A stretch of 64,000 nt of DNA, taken from positions 62,001 through 126,000 of the forward strand of contig NZ_CP019113.1 in assembly GCF_001888805.2 (NCBI RefSeq), in the 5' to 3' direction. The notes below the pieces were generated by a model, which saw only the letters and a list, made by a program, of their open reading frames with translations, was not told the DNA's origin and did not search any database. Source of the stretch: Enterobacter sp. SA187 (GTDB lineage: Bacteria > Pseudomonadota > Gammaproteobacteria > Enterobacterales > Enterobacteriaceae). Shown one piece after another: positions 53,568 through 61,680 of the stretch (within the stretch, counting starts at the first letter, position 1; each line of letters opens with the position of its first letter). A program made the translations under genes and the position numbers.

Positions 53568-54403
53568 ATACCTCAGCGCAAACCCAGTCGCCAGGCCTCC
53601 ATATTCAGCACGTTACCGTCACCTATCGCAACGGCCATACCGCGCTGCGTGACGCCAGTTTTAGCGTGCCGCGGGGTTCCATTGCCGCGCTGGTGGGCAT
53701 CAACGGCTCGGGTAAATCCACGCTGTTCAAGGCACTGATGGGCTTTGTGCGGCTGGCGGGCGGTGAGATTTCCATCCTTCAGCGGCCTGTTAAACAGGCG
53801 CTGCGTGAAAATCTGGTGTCTTACGTCCCGCAGGCCGAGGAGGTGGACTGGTCGTTTCCGGTACTGGTGGAAGATGTGGTGATGATGGGCCGTTACGGGC
53901 ATATGGGAATGCTGCGCCGGGCGAAAGCGCCGGATCATCAGGCTGTGGACGCCGCCCTTGCCCGCGTGGGGATGCTGGAATTTCGTCACCGGCAGATCGG
54001 CGAGCTATCCGGCGGGCAGAAAAAGCGCGTGTTTCTTGCCCGCGCCATCGCCCAGGACGGGCAGGTCATTTTGCTGGATGAGCCATTCACCGGTGTCGAT
54101 GTACAGACCGAAGCGAAGATCATCGAACTGCTGCGCGAACTGCGCGACGAGGGGCGCACTATGCTGGTATCGACGCACAATTTAGGCTCGGTCACAGAGT
54201 TCTGTGATTACACAGTGATGGTCAAAGGCACGGTGCTGGCGAGCGGGCCGACGGAAACCACCTTTACCGCAGAAAACCTTGAACAGGCGTTCAGCGGCGT
54301 GCTGCGTCACGTGGTGTTAAGCGGCAGTGAGGAGCACATCATCACCGATGACGAGCGCCCCTTTATTTCCCGCCGTCCGCCTGCAAAAGGAGAGCAGCCG
54401 TGA
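53564..54403 (+). CDS. sitB: SitB, Mn/Fe ABC transporter ATPase
   Basis: 279 residues. Walker A GINGSGKST near residue 46, Q-loop VPQAEEVDW, signature LSGGQKKR, Walker B VILLDEPFTGVD, switch His in VSTHNLG. Powers the SitCD channel. Overlaps sitA and sitC by 4 bases each. Confidence 0.96.
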   Translation: MNTSAQTQSPGLHIQHVTVTYRNGHTALRDASFSVPRGSIAALVGINGSGKSTLFKALMGFVRLAGGEISILQRPVKQALRENLVSYVPQAEEVDWSFPVLVEDVVMMGRYGHMGMLRRAKAPDHQAVDAALARVGMLEFRHRQIGELSGGQKKRVFLARAIAQDGQVILLDEPFTGVDVQTEAKIIELLRELRDEGRTMLVSTHNLGSVTEFCDYTVMVKGTVLASGPTETTFTAENLEQAFSGVLRHVVLSGSEEHIITDDERPFISRRPPAKGEQP

Positions 54404-55257
54404 ACTGGATCCTGGAGCCGTTCGGTTACGAATACATGCTTAACGCCATGTGGGTATCGGCGCTGGTGGGCGGCGTGTGCGCGTTTTTATCCTGCTATCT
54501 GATGCTTAAAGGCTGGTCGTTGATCGGCGACGCGCTGTCTCACTCCATTGTGCCGGGCGTAGCGGGCGCTTATATGCTCGGTCTGCCCTTCTCCCTCGGC
54601 GCGTTCTTATCCGGGGGGCTGGCGGCGGGCGCGATGCTGTTTCTTAATCAGCGCTCGCGCCTGAAAGAAGATGCCATTATCGGCCTGATTTTTTCATCCT
54701 TTTTCGGCATTGGCCTGTTTATGGTGTCGCTCAATCCCACGTCCGTAAATATTCAGACCATCGTGCTGGGCAATATTCTGGCCATCGCGCCGGAAGACGT
54801 CATTCAGCTCGCCATTATCGGCATCGTCTCGCTGGTCATTCTGTTTCTGAAATGGAAAGACCTGATGGTGACCTTTTTTGATGAGAACCATGCCCGCTCC
54901 ATTGGCCTCAACCCGGCGCGTCTGAAGCTACTGTTCTTTACGCTGCTGTCGGTGTCCACCGTCGCCGCGCTGCAAACCGTCGGGGCCTTTCTGGTGATCT
55001 GTCTGGTGGTGACGCCGGGCGCGACCGCCTGGCTGCTCACTGACCGCTTCCCCCGCCTGCTGGCGATTGCGGTGGCGATTGGCAGTATCACCAGCTTTCT
55101 CGGTGCCTGGGTCAGCTATTACCTGGACGGCGCAACCGGCGGCATCATCGTGGTGGCGCAAACGCTGCTGTTCCTGCTGGCCTTTGTGTTTGCGCCTAAA
55201 CATGGTCTGCTGGCGAACCGCCGCCGGGCGCGGCTGGCAAATCAGGAGGCGGCATAA
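54400..55257 (+). CDS. sitC: SitC, Mn/Fe ABC transporter permease
   Basis: 285 residues with about eight or nine membrane segments of the ABC-3 permease family (ZnuB/SitC type). GDALSHSIVPGVAGAY near residues 45-60 and VGAFLVICLVVTPGATAWLLT are characteristic. Pairs with SitD; the two resemble each other. One base overlaps sitD. Confidence 0.95.
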   Translation: MNWILEPFGYEYMLNAMWVSALVGGVCAFLSCYLMLKGWSLIGDALSHSIVPGVAGAYMLGLPFSLGAFLSGGLAAGAMLFLNQRSRLKEDAIIGLIFSSFFGIGLFMVSLNPTSVNIQTIVLGNILAIAPEDVIQLAIIGIVSLVILFLKWKDLMVTFFDENHARSIGLNPARLKLLFFTLLSVSTVAALQTVGAFLVICLVVTPGATAWLLTDRFPRLLAIAVAIGSITSFLGAWVSYYLDGATGGIIVVAQTLLFLLAFVFAPKHGLLANRRRARLANQEAA

Positions 55258-56078
55258 TGTTCGAACCCTTCCAGTTTGATTTTATGGTAAACGCGCTGGC
55301 GATTTCGGTGATTGTCGCCGTGCCCTGCGCCCTGCTGTCGGTATTTCTGGTGCTGAAAGGCTGGGCGCTGATGGGTGACGCCATGAGCCACGCCGTCTTT
55401 CCCGGCGTGGTGATCGCCTGGATCATCGGTATCCCCGTCGCCATAGGTGCCTTTATCGCCGGACTGTTCTGCGCCATCGCTACCGGCTATCTCGACGATA
55501 ACAGCCGCATTAAGCGCGATACGCTGATGGGCATTGTCTTTTCCGGCATGTTTGGCGCAGGACTGATCCTCTATATCTCCATCCAGTCGGAAGTGCATCT
55601 CGACCATATTTTATTTGGCGATATGCTGGGCGTGGCAACAAGCGACATCCTGCAAAGCAGCCTGATAGCCGCCGGAGTGGCGCTGGTGATGCTGGTAAAA
55701 TGGAAGGATTTTTTACTGCATGCCTTTGATGCGCAGCAGGCAAAAGCCTGCGGTCTGAACACCGCCCTGCTCCATTATGGCCTGCTGTGCATGATCGCCC
55801 TGACGATAGTCGCCACCTTAAAATCGGTAGGAATTATTCTGTCAATTTCGCTGCTCATCGCCCCCGGTGCGGTCGCGGTGCTGCTGACGCGCCGTTTCGC
55901 CCATGCCTTGTGGCTGGCGGTGATACTGGCCGTGGTGGTCTCTTTTGCCGGGGTCTATCTCTCTTTCTGGCTCGACAGCGCCCCCGCGCCAACCATTGTC
56001 GTGCTTTTCACTGCGGTATTTATCCTCGCCTTTCTGGTCGCAGGCTGGCGGGATCGCCGGGCGACAGCCATAAATTAA
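55257..56078 (+). CDS. sitD: SitD, Mn/Fe ABC transporter permease
   Basis: 273 residues, ABC-3 family permease with about eight membrane segments; GDAMSHAVFPGVVIAW and SVGIILSISLLIAPGAVAVLLT mirror SitC. It forms the channel with SitC. Last gene of the operon; a perfect hairpin follows. Confidence 0.95.
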   Translation: MFEPFQFDFMVNALAISVIVAVPCALLSVFLVLKGWALMGDAMSHAVFPGVVIAWIIGIPVAIGAFIAGLFCAIATGYLDDNSRIKRDTLMGIVFSGMFGAGLILYISIQSEVHLDHILFGDMLGVATSDILQSSLIAAGVALVMLVKWKDFLLHAFDAQQAKACGLNTALLHYGLLCMIALTIVATLKSVGIILSISLLIAPGAVAVLLTRRFAHALWLAVILAVVVSFAGVYLSFWLDSAPAPTIVVLFTAVFILAFLVAGWRDRRATAIN

Positions 56079-56085
56079 GCGCCCG

Positions 56086-56110
56086 CCTGGGGGCGTCAGA
56101 CGCCCCCAGG
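56086..56110 (+). terminator. Hairpin downstream of sitD
   Basis: CCTGGGGGCG-TCAGA-CGCCCCCAGG, a perfect 10-bp stem, 8 bases after the stop. No U-run follows, so it may protect the mRNA end or act with Rho. The following 170 bases before the next gene are AT-rich and hold no gene. Confidence 0.6.
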
Positions 56111-56288
56111 TAGGGTAAAAACGTTATTAATGTCAATTTATTGTTTTAAAACGATAAAAAACCATCAACTTACTGTGACTAAACTTTACAAATCACGCCA
56201 GCAGGCAGCAAAATGGCTCCTGTCTTAAACTTAAATTGGTTGCGGCTTTTTTCAGCGACCAGCTGATGGTTCCGGGTGAGGATGGAGA

Positions 56289-57557
56289 ATGTTTTCTTTT
56301 GTCGCAAGGCAGGCAATTTTTGATGAAAATCTCAATACTTTCGGGTATGAGCTGCTCTTCAGAGATAGCATGACTAACCAGTTTCCCAATGTCTCGCCTG
56401 AACAAGCGACTGCTCAGCTTATTGAAGAACAATTTCTCGGTGTACCAACCGACCGTCAGAGCGCTGCCAGCGCGGTATTTGTTAACTTTCCCTATGAACT
56501 GCTGATTAAAGGGCTGGCAGAAACCTTGCCCAAAGATCGGGTAGTTGTCGAAATTCTGGAAACCGCACAGCCGGATCCGCGTCTGCTGGAAACCGTTAAG
56601 CAACTGCATAAAAAAGGCTTTCGTATTGCGCTGGATGATTTTTCGCTCAGCGATAACTGGAATGCTTTTCTGCCCTATGTCCACATTATTAAATTTGATG
56701 TGCGCGAAAGTACCTTACAGGAAATTCAGGCTTATATTCTGCACCACCGTGCGTTGCTCAACGGGACGATTTTCCTCGCGGAGAAAGTGGAAACCATCGA
56801 AGAATTCGACACCTGCAAAAATATGGGCTTCACCCTGTTTCAGGGACATTTTTTTAGCAAGCCGGTAATCTTCAAAAGTAAAAAAATTATTCAGAATCAG
56901 ATCATTGCGCTAAAGCTTATTCAGGAAGTTAACGCAGAATCCCCGGATCTCATGCAGATTGAGGAATTGCTCAAGCGTGATATCGCGCTCTCGTTCAAAA
57001 TTATGCGTTATGCGCAGAATATTTTATACAATGCGCGCGGCATTCGCGGCAGCCGCAGCCAGTCAATTAAAGACATTGTGGTTTATCTTGGCGTCACCGA
57101 GCTGCGCCGTTTTGTGCTGGTCGCCTGTCTGACGTCGTTCAGCAGCGCCAAAACTAACGAAATTTATTATTTAAGCCTGATCCGCGCCCGTTTCTGCGAA
57201 CTCGCCGCCAACCGGCTACTCGGCATCCACTCTTCAAACGATGCTTTTATGGTCGGCCTGTTTTCCCTGCTGGATGTCATTCTCGGTGTTCCTCAGGAAG
57301 AACTGATCGAACAGGTGGTGATCTCCGCCGACGTGCGCATTGCGTTACAGGAACGCAAAGGCATGCTTTTTCAGCTGGTGAATCTGGCGCAGCTGTATGA
57401 AAACCGCCAGTGGGAAGAAGCCAGCCTGGAAGCGAAAAAGGTCGGGCTGACGCGGGGTATTGTCGCCGAAATGATTAACGATGCCACCAAATGGGCAGAT
57501 GAAATGCCCATCGGTAAGCCTCAAAAAAGCGGCATTGAGCGCACGCGCTGGCGTTAA
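56289..57557 (+). CDS. EAL-HDOD signalling protein (YuxH type)
   Basis: 422 residues. An N-terminal EAL-type domain (about 1-200) has ELLFR at residues 21-25 in place of EALLR, Asn66 in NFPYELL, VEILETAQPD, Asp116-Asp117 in LDDFSLS, IKFDVR, LAEKVE and FQGHFF. The loop after DDF is FSLS rather than FGTG. A C-terminal HDOD domain follows (LLKRDIALSFKIMRYAQN). Most catalytic positions are kept, so it may degrade or merely bind cyclic di-GMP. Its stop is 9 bases from that of the convergent GGDEF-like gene. Confidence 0.85.
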   Translation: MFSFVARQAIFDENLNTFGYELLFRDSMTNQFPNVSPEQATAQLIEEQFLGVPTDRQSAASAVFVNFPYELLIKGLAETLPKDRVVVEILETAQPDPRLLETVKQLHKKGFRIALDDFSLSDNWNAFLPYVHIIKFDVRESTLQEIQAYILHHRALLNGTIFLAEKVETIEEFDTCKNMGFTLFQGHFFSKPVIFKSKKIIQNQIIALKLIQEVNAESPDLMQIEELLKRDIALSFKIMRYAQNILYNARGIRGSRSQSIKDIVVYLGVTELRRFVLVACLTSFSSAKTNEIYYLSLIRARFCELAANRLLGIHSSNDAFMVGLFSLLDVILGVPQEELIEQVVISADVRIALQERKGMLFQLVNLAQLYENRQWEEASLEAKKVGLTRGIVAEMINDATKWADEMPIGKPQKSGIERTRWR

Positions 57558-57566
57558 GTCTGGCGC

Positions 57567-58532
57567 TTATCTGTGCTTTTTCTTGCGATGTTCGGAATAC
57601 ATCACCGTATCGCTGTCATTGAGCATTTCAATTATATCAGTGTATTTTTCCGCATCGCTTTGCAGCAGGCCATAGGCATAGTTGATGTGATATTTGTTAT
57701 CCGCATTAAGATTTAACTCATCGATTTTGGTTTGCAGTTTAAACAGAAACGCATCGGCGTCGTGATCGTTTTTCTGCTGTAGCAATACCGCAAAGGCGCT
57801 ACCATCCACCCGCCCACAAATATCATCTTTATGCAGACAACTGCCAAGACTGCGGGCAAACCCGCGCAGTACATTATCGCCCTCGGCATGCCCCCAGATG
57901 TCATTAATTGACTGTAAGTTGTCTACCACGAAATAAAGCAAGCTGAACGGCGTCTGTGTGCTGGTCATCTCTTTAAAACGTTTGTCGCCAAGGCGATAAA
58001 AACCACGACGATTAGGCAGATCGGTCAGCTTGTCAGTCATCGCCTGGCTGATGATCAAAAATTCATCTTCCACTACTGCCCCCAGGTCGAGCAGTAAATT
58101 AATTTCATCGGAACTGAAATCACGGGGTTTTGAGTCAATAATGCAGATGGTGCCGGCAATGGAACCGTCGGGCAAATGTACCGGGCACCCGGCATAAAAG
58201 CGCACAAAAGGCGCGCCTGTGACGTAAGGATTCTTCGCGAAGCGCTCATCCTTATGGGCATCTTTGACGATCAAAATCCCCTGCAACAAAATGGCATGGG
58301 CGCAGAAGGAAACATTACGCGAGGTCTGCCGTAAATTCTCATTAATCGGCGAGATCAGCCACTGCCTGTCGCGATCCAGCAGAGAGATCAGCGCAATAGG
58401 CACATTGAAGGTCGCCTTTGCCACACGGGTTAAGCGTGATAATCGCTCATCATCTTTTCTGTCCAGCAAATCCATCATATAGAGAGATTTAAGACGTTCA
58501 GTTTCATTGGCGGGCAGTGCGGGTATGTTCAT
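57567..58532 (-). CDS. GAF domain protein with degenerate GGDEF domain
   Basis: 321 residues. GAF sensor domain at about 25-160 (SFCAHAILLQGILIVKDAH, RFYAGCPVHLPDGSIAGTICIID), then a GGDEF-type domain from about 165 (DKLTDLPNRRGFYR). The active-site signature is DGSAF (residues 243-247) instead of GGDEF; the earlier metal-binding Asp204 (YFVVDNLQSIND) and the WGHAEGDNVL helix remain. It is therefore probably unable to make cyclic di-GMP and may sense or bind a partner. Convergent with the EAL-HDOD gene. Confidence 0.85.
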   Translation of the reverse strand: MNIPALPANETERLKSLYMMDLLDRKDDERLSRLTRVAKATFNVPIALISLLDRDRQWLISPINENLRQTSRNVSFCAHAILLQGILIVKDAHKDERFAKNPYVTGAPFVRFYAGCPVHLPDGSIAGTICIIDSKPRDFSSDEINLLLDLGAVVEDEFLIISQAMTDKLTDLPNRRGFYRLGDKRFKEMTSTQTPFSLLYFVVDNLQSINDIWGHAEGDNVLRGFARSLGSCLHKDDICGRVDGSAFAVLLQQKNDHDADAFLFKLQTKIDELNLNADNKYHINYAYGLLQSDAEKYTDIIEMLNDSDTVMYSEHRKKKHR

Positions 58533-58720
58533 CGGCGTCCCTCATAAATAGTCTTATTAATATAAGACATATATACAAATCCACTAACACTTTCGCATGA
58601 GGAAAATAAGGAAAAGCTTATTGCACAATATATTCTTACGTGAATGAAACGCGTTGCTGTTTTTGCATTGCATTTCTGGAATCCGCCTCGCAATTCCTCA
58701 CCTTGCCTTCCGGTATTTTA

Positions 58721-58736
58721 CTGTTAATTTATACAG
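58721..58736. promoter_or_regulatory. LexA (SOS) box upstream of the symE-like gene
   Basis: CTGTTAATTTATACAG has the full CTGT-N8-ACAG core with an AT-rich centre, and extends to TACTG...CAGCA. It lies 50 bases upstream of the symE-like ATG. E. coli symE is under LexA control, so this supports both calls. Confidence 0.85.
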
Positions 58737-58786
58737 CAATTTATGACGGTATGTTCAACAACCGATAAGTGGAAAAGGAGTGGTGT

Positions 58787-59026
58787 ATGACCGGGAAGCC
58801 AGTAGTTTCAGAGGTAAAAATGTCTAAAGCGATGCGCCGTATCACGGTGGGGTATGTGCGCAGACGTCATGAAGAGCGCAAAACCAAAATCCCCAGGCGT
58901 TACAGCCTGCACCCGAGTTTGTCCTTACAGGGCGACTGGCTCGCCGAAGCGGGCTTTCCCACCGGGGCCGCGGTCTCGGTTGTGGTCGAATTCGGGCAGT
59001 TGATCATCCGCCCGTGCACGGAGTAG
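58787..59026 (+). CDS. SymE-like type I toxin
   Basis: 79 residues from the ATG behind AAGGAG. The C-terminal part HPSLSLQGDWLAEAGFPTGAAVSVVVEFGQLIIRP matches the SymE domain (AbrB-like fold); an Arg/Lys-rich stretch (YVRRRHEERKTKIPRRYS) precedes it. E. coli SymE is an SOS-induced protein, toxic when overproduced, held down by the antisense RNA SymR overlapping its start. It is shorter than E. coli SymE (113). An antisense RNA could not be defined by eye. Confidence 0.83.
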   Translation: MTGKPVVSEVKMSKAMRRITVGYVRRRHEERKTKIPRRYSLHPSLSLQGDWLAEAGFPTGAAVSVVVEFGQLIIRPCTE

Positions 59027-59088
59027 TGTAATGCCCCTTTATCCGGTATATCACCGGGTAAATTACCTGCAAGGGAGAGGAAATCAGC

Positions 59089-59151
59089 ATGGGTATAGCC
59101 CGCTTTACGACCTGGATTGGGCAGGTTAACGCCACCGGGGACATCCCATGA
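59089..59151 (+). CDS. 20-residue leader peptide coupled to an MFS gene
   Basis: ATG to TGA, encoding MGIARFTTWIGQVNATGDIP, behind the strong ribosome-binding site AGGGAGAGGAAA. Its TGA overlaps the ATG of the next gene (ATGA), so ribosomes ending here could restart on the transporter. The transporter ATG has no good ribosome-binding site of its own, which supports coupling. Not a known leader to me. Confidence 0.55.
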   Translation: MGIARFTTWIGQVNATGDIP

Positions 59152-60395
59152 CGTCAGATAACCACGCGCCGCGAACCCGACGGGCCTTTTCTTATGCGCC
59201 GTTTCGCCATTTGTTTTTTGCCCGCTTGTTTACCGTATTAGGTAACGGCATCGCGCCTATTGCGCTGGCGTTCGCGGTGCTGGATATGGGCGGCAGCGCT
59301 ACCGAGCTTGGGATCGTCGTGGCGGCGCGTTCGATTTTTAACGTCGCCTTTCTGCTGATTGGCGGCGTACTGGCAGATCGTTACTCCCGCAGTATGGTGC
59401 TGGTGTCATCATCCATCATCGCTGCGCTGTCGCAGGGCCTGGTGGCATGGTCAGTGCTGGATGGCGCGGCGACCTTTACCCTGCTGACGGTGCTGGGCGC
59501 CATCAACGGCGCAGCGGCGGGCATTGCGCTTCCGGCCTCTTCCGCGATGGTACCGCAAACGGTGCCCTCGCCGACGCTGCGCGAAGCCAACGCTTTTATT
59601 CAACTGGGAATTTACGGCGGCACCGTTATCGGCGCTTCGCTGGGCGGGATCCTGATCAGCGCCATTGGCCCTGGCTGGGGACTGGCGGTGGATGCGCTGG
59701 GCTTTGCCGCCGCCGCGCCGCTGTATCTGTTGACCCGCGCCGTCGCGCACGCGTCTGACGGCCCGGCGTCCCATATTTTGCAGGACCTGCGCGACGGCTG
59801 GAAAGAGTTCATCGCCCGTTCATGGGTTTGGGCGATTGTCGCGCAGTTCGCCATCGTCAACGCGGCGTTCAGCGGTATCGTAATGGTGCTGGGTCCGGTA
59901 GTCGCCGACGCCACCTTCGGCCGCGCAAACTGGGGATTTATTATTGCCGCGCAAAGCCTCGGCCTGATCTCAGGATCGCTTATCGCGCTTCGCTGGCGGC
60001 CCCGCCGGGATCTGTTTATCGGCGTCATACTGGTCAACCTCTGCGCCCTGCCGGTAGCCTTGCTCAGCCTGTTACCTTCGCCCGCGCTGTTGATGGCGGC
60101 CTTTTTTATGGCAGGCGCAGGATTCGGATTATTCGGCGTGTCCTGGGCGCAGTCGCTGCAAACGCATATCCCACCTGATAAGCTGGCCCGCGTGTACGCT
60201 TATGATGCGCTCGGCTCCTTTGTGGCTATCCCGGCAGGCGAACTGGCTGCGGGGCCACTGGCGGCACACTATGGCAGCAGTAATGTGCTGCTGGCGTCAG
60301 CCGTGGCCATTGTGACGGCGACCATCGCCGTCTGCTTCACTCCTTCCATTCGTCAGCTGGATAATACGCCGCCATTGACGTCTGTCGCCAGATAA
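59148..60395 (+). CDS. MFS exporter (MFS_3/EntS-like type)
   Basis: 415 residues with about 12 membrane segments. FARLFTVLGNGIAPIALAFAVLDMGGSATELGIVVAARS in TM1-2 and GGVLADRYSRSMVLVSSS (loop 2-3 motif) are typical of the MFS_3 group, which includes the enterobactin exporter EntS and macrolide exporters. The substrate is not predictable. Start overlaps the stop of the leader peptide; a terminator follows. Confidence 0.82.
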   Translation: MTSDNHAPRTRRAFSYAPFRHLFFARLFTVLGNGIAPIALAFAVLDMGGSATELGIVVAARSIFNVAFLLIGGVLADRYSRSMVLVSSSIIAALSQGLVAWSVLDGAATFTLLTVLGAINGAAAGIALPASSAMVPQTVPSPTLREANAFIQLGIYGGTVIGASLGGILISAIGPGWGLAVDALGFAAAAPLYLLTRAVAHASDGPASHILQDLRDGWKEFIARSWVWAIVAQFAIVNAAFSGIVMVLGPVVADATFGRANWGFIIAAQSLGLISGSLIALRWRPRRDLFIGVILVNLCALPVALLSLLPSPALLMAAFFMAGAGFGLFGVSWAQSLQTHIPPDKLARVYAYDALGSFVAIPAGELAAGPLAAHYGSSNVLLASAVAIVTATIAVCFTPSIRQLDNTPPLTSVAR

Positions 60396-60399
60396 GCAA

Positions 60400-60441
60400 A
60401 AGGGGAAAAACAGACGCCGCTAAGCGTTGGTTTTTCCCCTT
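60400..60441. terminator. Terminator after the MFS gene
   Basis: AAGGGGAAAAAC...GTTTTTCCCCTT, 12-base complementary arms with an inner stem-loop (CGC/GCG), 4 bases after the MFS stop. Its A/T-rich inner arm means it can also end transcription of the small gene on the minus strand. Confidence 0.75.
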
Positions 60442-60487
60442 CCGTTGCCAGAGTCTGCCGCTGACTGGTTATATCAGCGGACTGGCA

Positions 60488-60583
60488 TTACTTTTTCGGA
60501 TCGGCATCAGTTTTGTCGCCGGATTCCGGCGCTTCAGATGGATCGTCTTTTTGACCAGCCATAGGGTTCATCATATATTTCAT
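60488..60583 (-). CDS. Small acidic protein, 31 residues
   Basis: Encodes MKYMMNPMAGQKDDPSEAPE followed by SGDKTDADPKK: a short Met-rich start, then a polar, Asp/Glu/Lys/Pro-rich tail expected to be disordered. The ribosome-binding site AGGAGGGCACG is excellent, and the frame is set off by a terminator-like hairpin beyond its stop. Hydrophilic composition resembles small stress proteins, but I recognise no family. Confidence 0.6.
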   Translation of the reverse strand: MKYMMNPMAGQKDDPSEAPESGDKTDADPKK

Positions 60584-60930
60584 CGTGCCCTCCTTTATTA
60601 CATATGTTCAGGCTACTAAATACGCATCAATAACGAAGCGCAAATAAACTCAGGAATATTATTAATTCCAGTCTTTTATTTTCAAAAAAGACTCTTTAAG
60701 TCTGGACTCATATTAAACACTGTCAAGTGACACTTGCCCGAAAAATTTCAGCAAACGTTCAGGATTTGTCTTATGTACAAAAAACGAAGCTGAACTAATA
60801 AACGTAAAAATAAAATGTAAAATATATTATGCAGACTGAACTTCTTGATTCCGGTCAAAAACTAATACCTGCGCATGAGCCACTGATTTACAAAAAAATT
60901 TGCATTAAATTAGCGCAACCCGAAGCCTGT

Positions 60931-60941
60931 GCTACGCTTAA
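60931..60941 (+). promoter_or_regulatory. Likely RpoS extended -10 element of the yciE-katN operon
   Basis: GCTACGCTTAA matches the sigma-S consensus KCTAYRCTTAA at every position. It is the only such element in the 527-base gap (60584-61110) before the yciE-like gene; the rest of the gap is AT-rich, with no other gene seen apart from the short frame at 60960. Salmonella katN and yciGFE depend on RpoS. Confidence 0.7.
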
Positions 60942-60959
60942 CTATCAGAAAGTAAAACA

Positions 60960-61049
60960 ATGAAAACATTGAAACATAATAATGATGATGTTTCGCTGTT
61001 TCCATTGTGTCCGGTAAACAAAAATGTGGGGGGGGAATTATCATTGTGA
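60960..61049 (+). other. Short open frame with a G8 tract in the yciE leader
   Basis: 29 codons, MKTLKHNNDDVSLFPLCPVN then KNVGGELSL, starting about 19 bases after the sigma-S -10 element. There is no clear ribosome-binding site, so translation is doubtful. It contains a run of eight G (61028-61035); loss of one G would join it in frame to the yciE-like gene. Confidence 0.25.
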
Positions 61050-61110
61050 TGATAGCAACTTTTCCGCCACATATATTGCCTACAACAATGTTCTATCAGG
61101 AGAAATTAAT

Positions 61111-61617
61111 ATGACTCATCTGGAAAATTATCATGACTGGTTACGTGATGCTCATGCGATGGAAAAACAAGCTGAGTCAATGTTGTCCAAAATGGCAGAC
61201 CGCCTGGAGCATTACCCCGATCTGAAAGCCCGCATTGTGCAGCACATTGAAGAAACCCGTCAGCAACAAGTCCTGCTTGATCAGGTGATCGAACGCAATG
61301 GTGTTTCCACCTCAATCGTAAAAGATGCCATGAGCAAAATGGCGGCGCTGGGCCAGGCCGTTGGCGGCATGATGACGCCTGATGAAGTGGTAAAAGGCGC
61401 CATCAGCGGTTATGTGTTTGAGCACTTCGAAATTGCCTGTTACACCTCCCTGATCGCTGCGGCGAAAATGGCCGGTGATGAAGAAGGCGCACGCGTATTT
61501 GCACAAATTCTGGAGCAGGAAAAAGCGATGGCGGAATGGTGCATCACCCATATTCCAGACGTCACCGAGCAGTTCCTGATCCGTTCGGCGACACCGGACA
61601 CCGAAGCTAAAAAGTAA
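61111..61617 (+). CDS. yciE: YciE-like ferritin-fold stress protein (DUF892)
   Basis: 168 residues, the length of E. coli YciE, with the same start (HYHDWLRDAHAMEKQAESML in E. coli; ENYHDWLRDAHAMEKQAESM here). Four-helix ferritin-like fold; carboxylate and histidine ligands lie in DAHAMEKQAE, QHIEET and EHFEIACYTSL. Function in general stress is not proven. CAGGAGAAA gives the ribosome-binding site. In the same direction as the manganese catalase gene 63 bases on. Confidence 0.9.
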   Translation: MTHLENYHDWLRDAHAMEKQAESMLSKMADRLEHYPDLKARIVQHIEETRQQQVLLDQVIERNGVSTSIVKDAMSKMAALGQAVGGMMTPDEVVKGAISGYVFEHFEIACYTSLIAAAKMAGDEEGARVFAQILEQEKAMAEWCITHIPDVTEQFLIRSATPDTEAKK

Positions 61618-61680
61618 TCTTTCCACTGAGAACCGGCGCAGACCACGCCTTCGGGCGATGATGATAAAACAGAGGAAATT

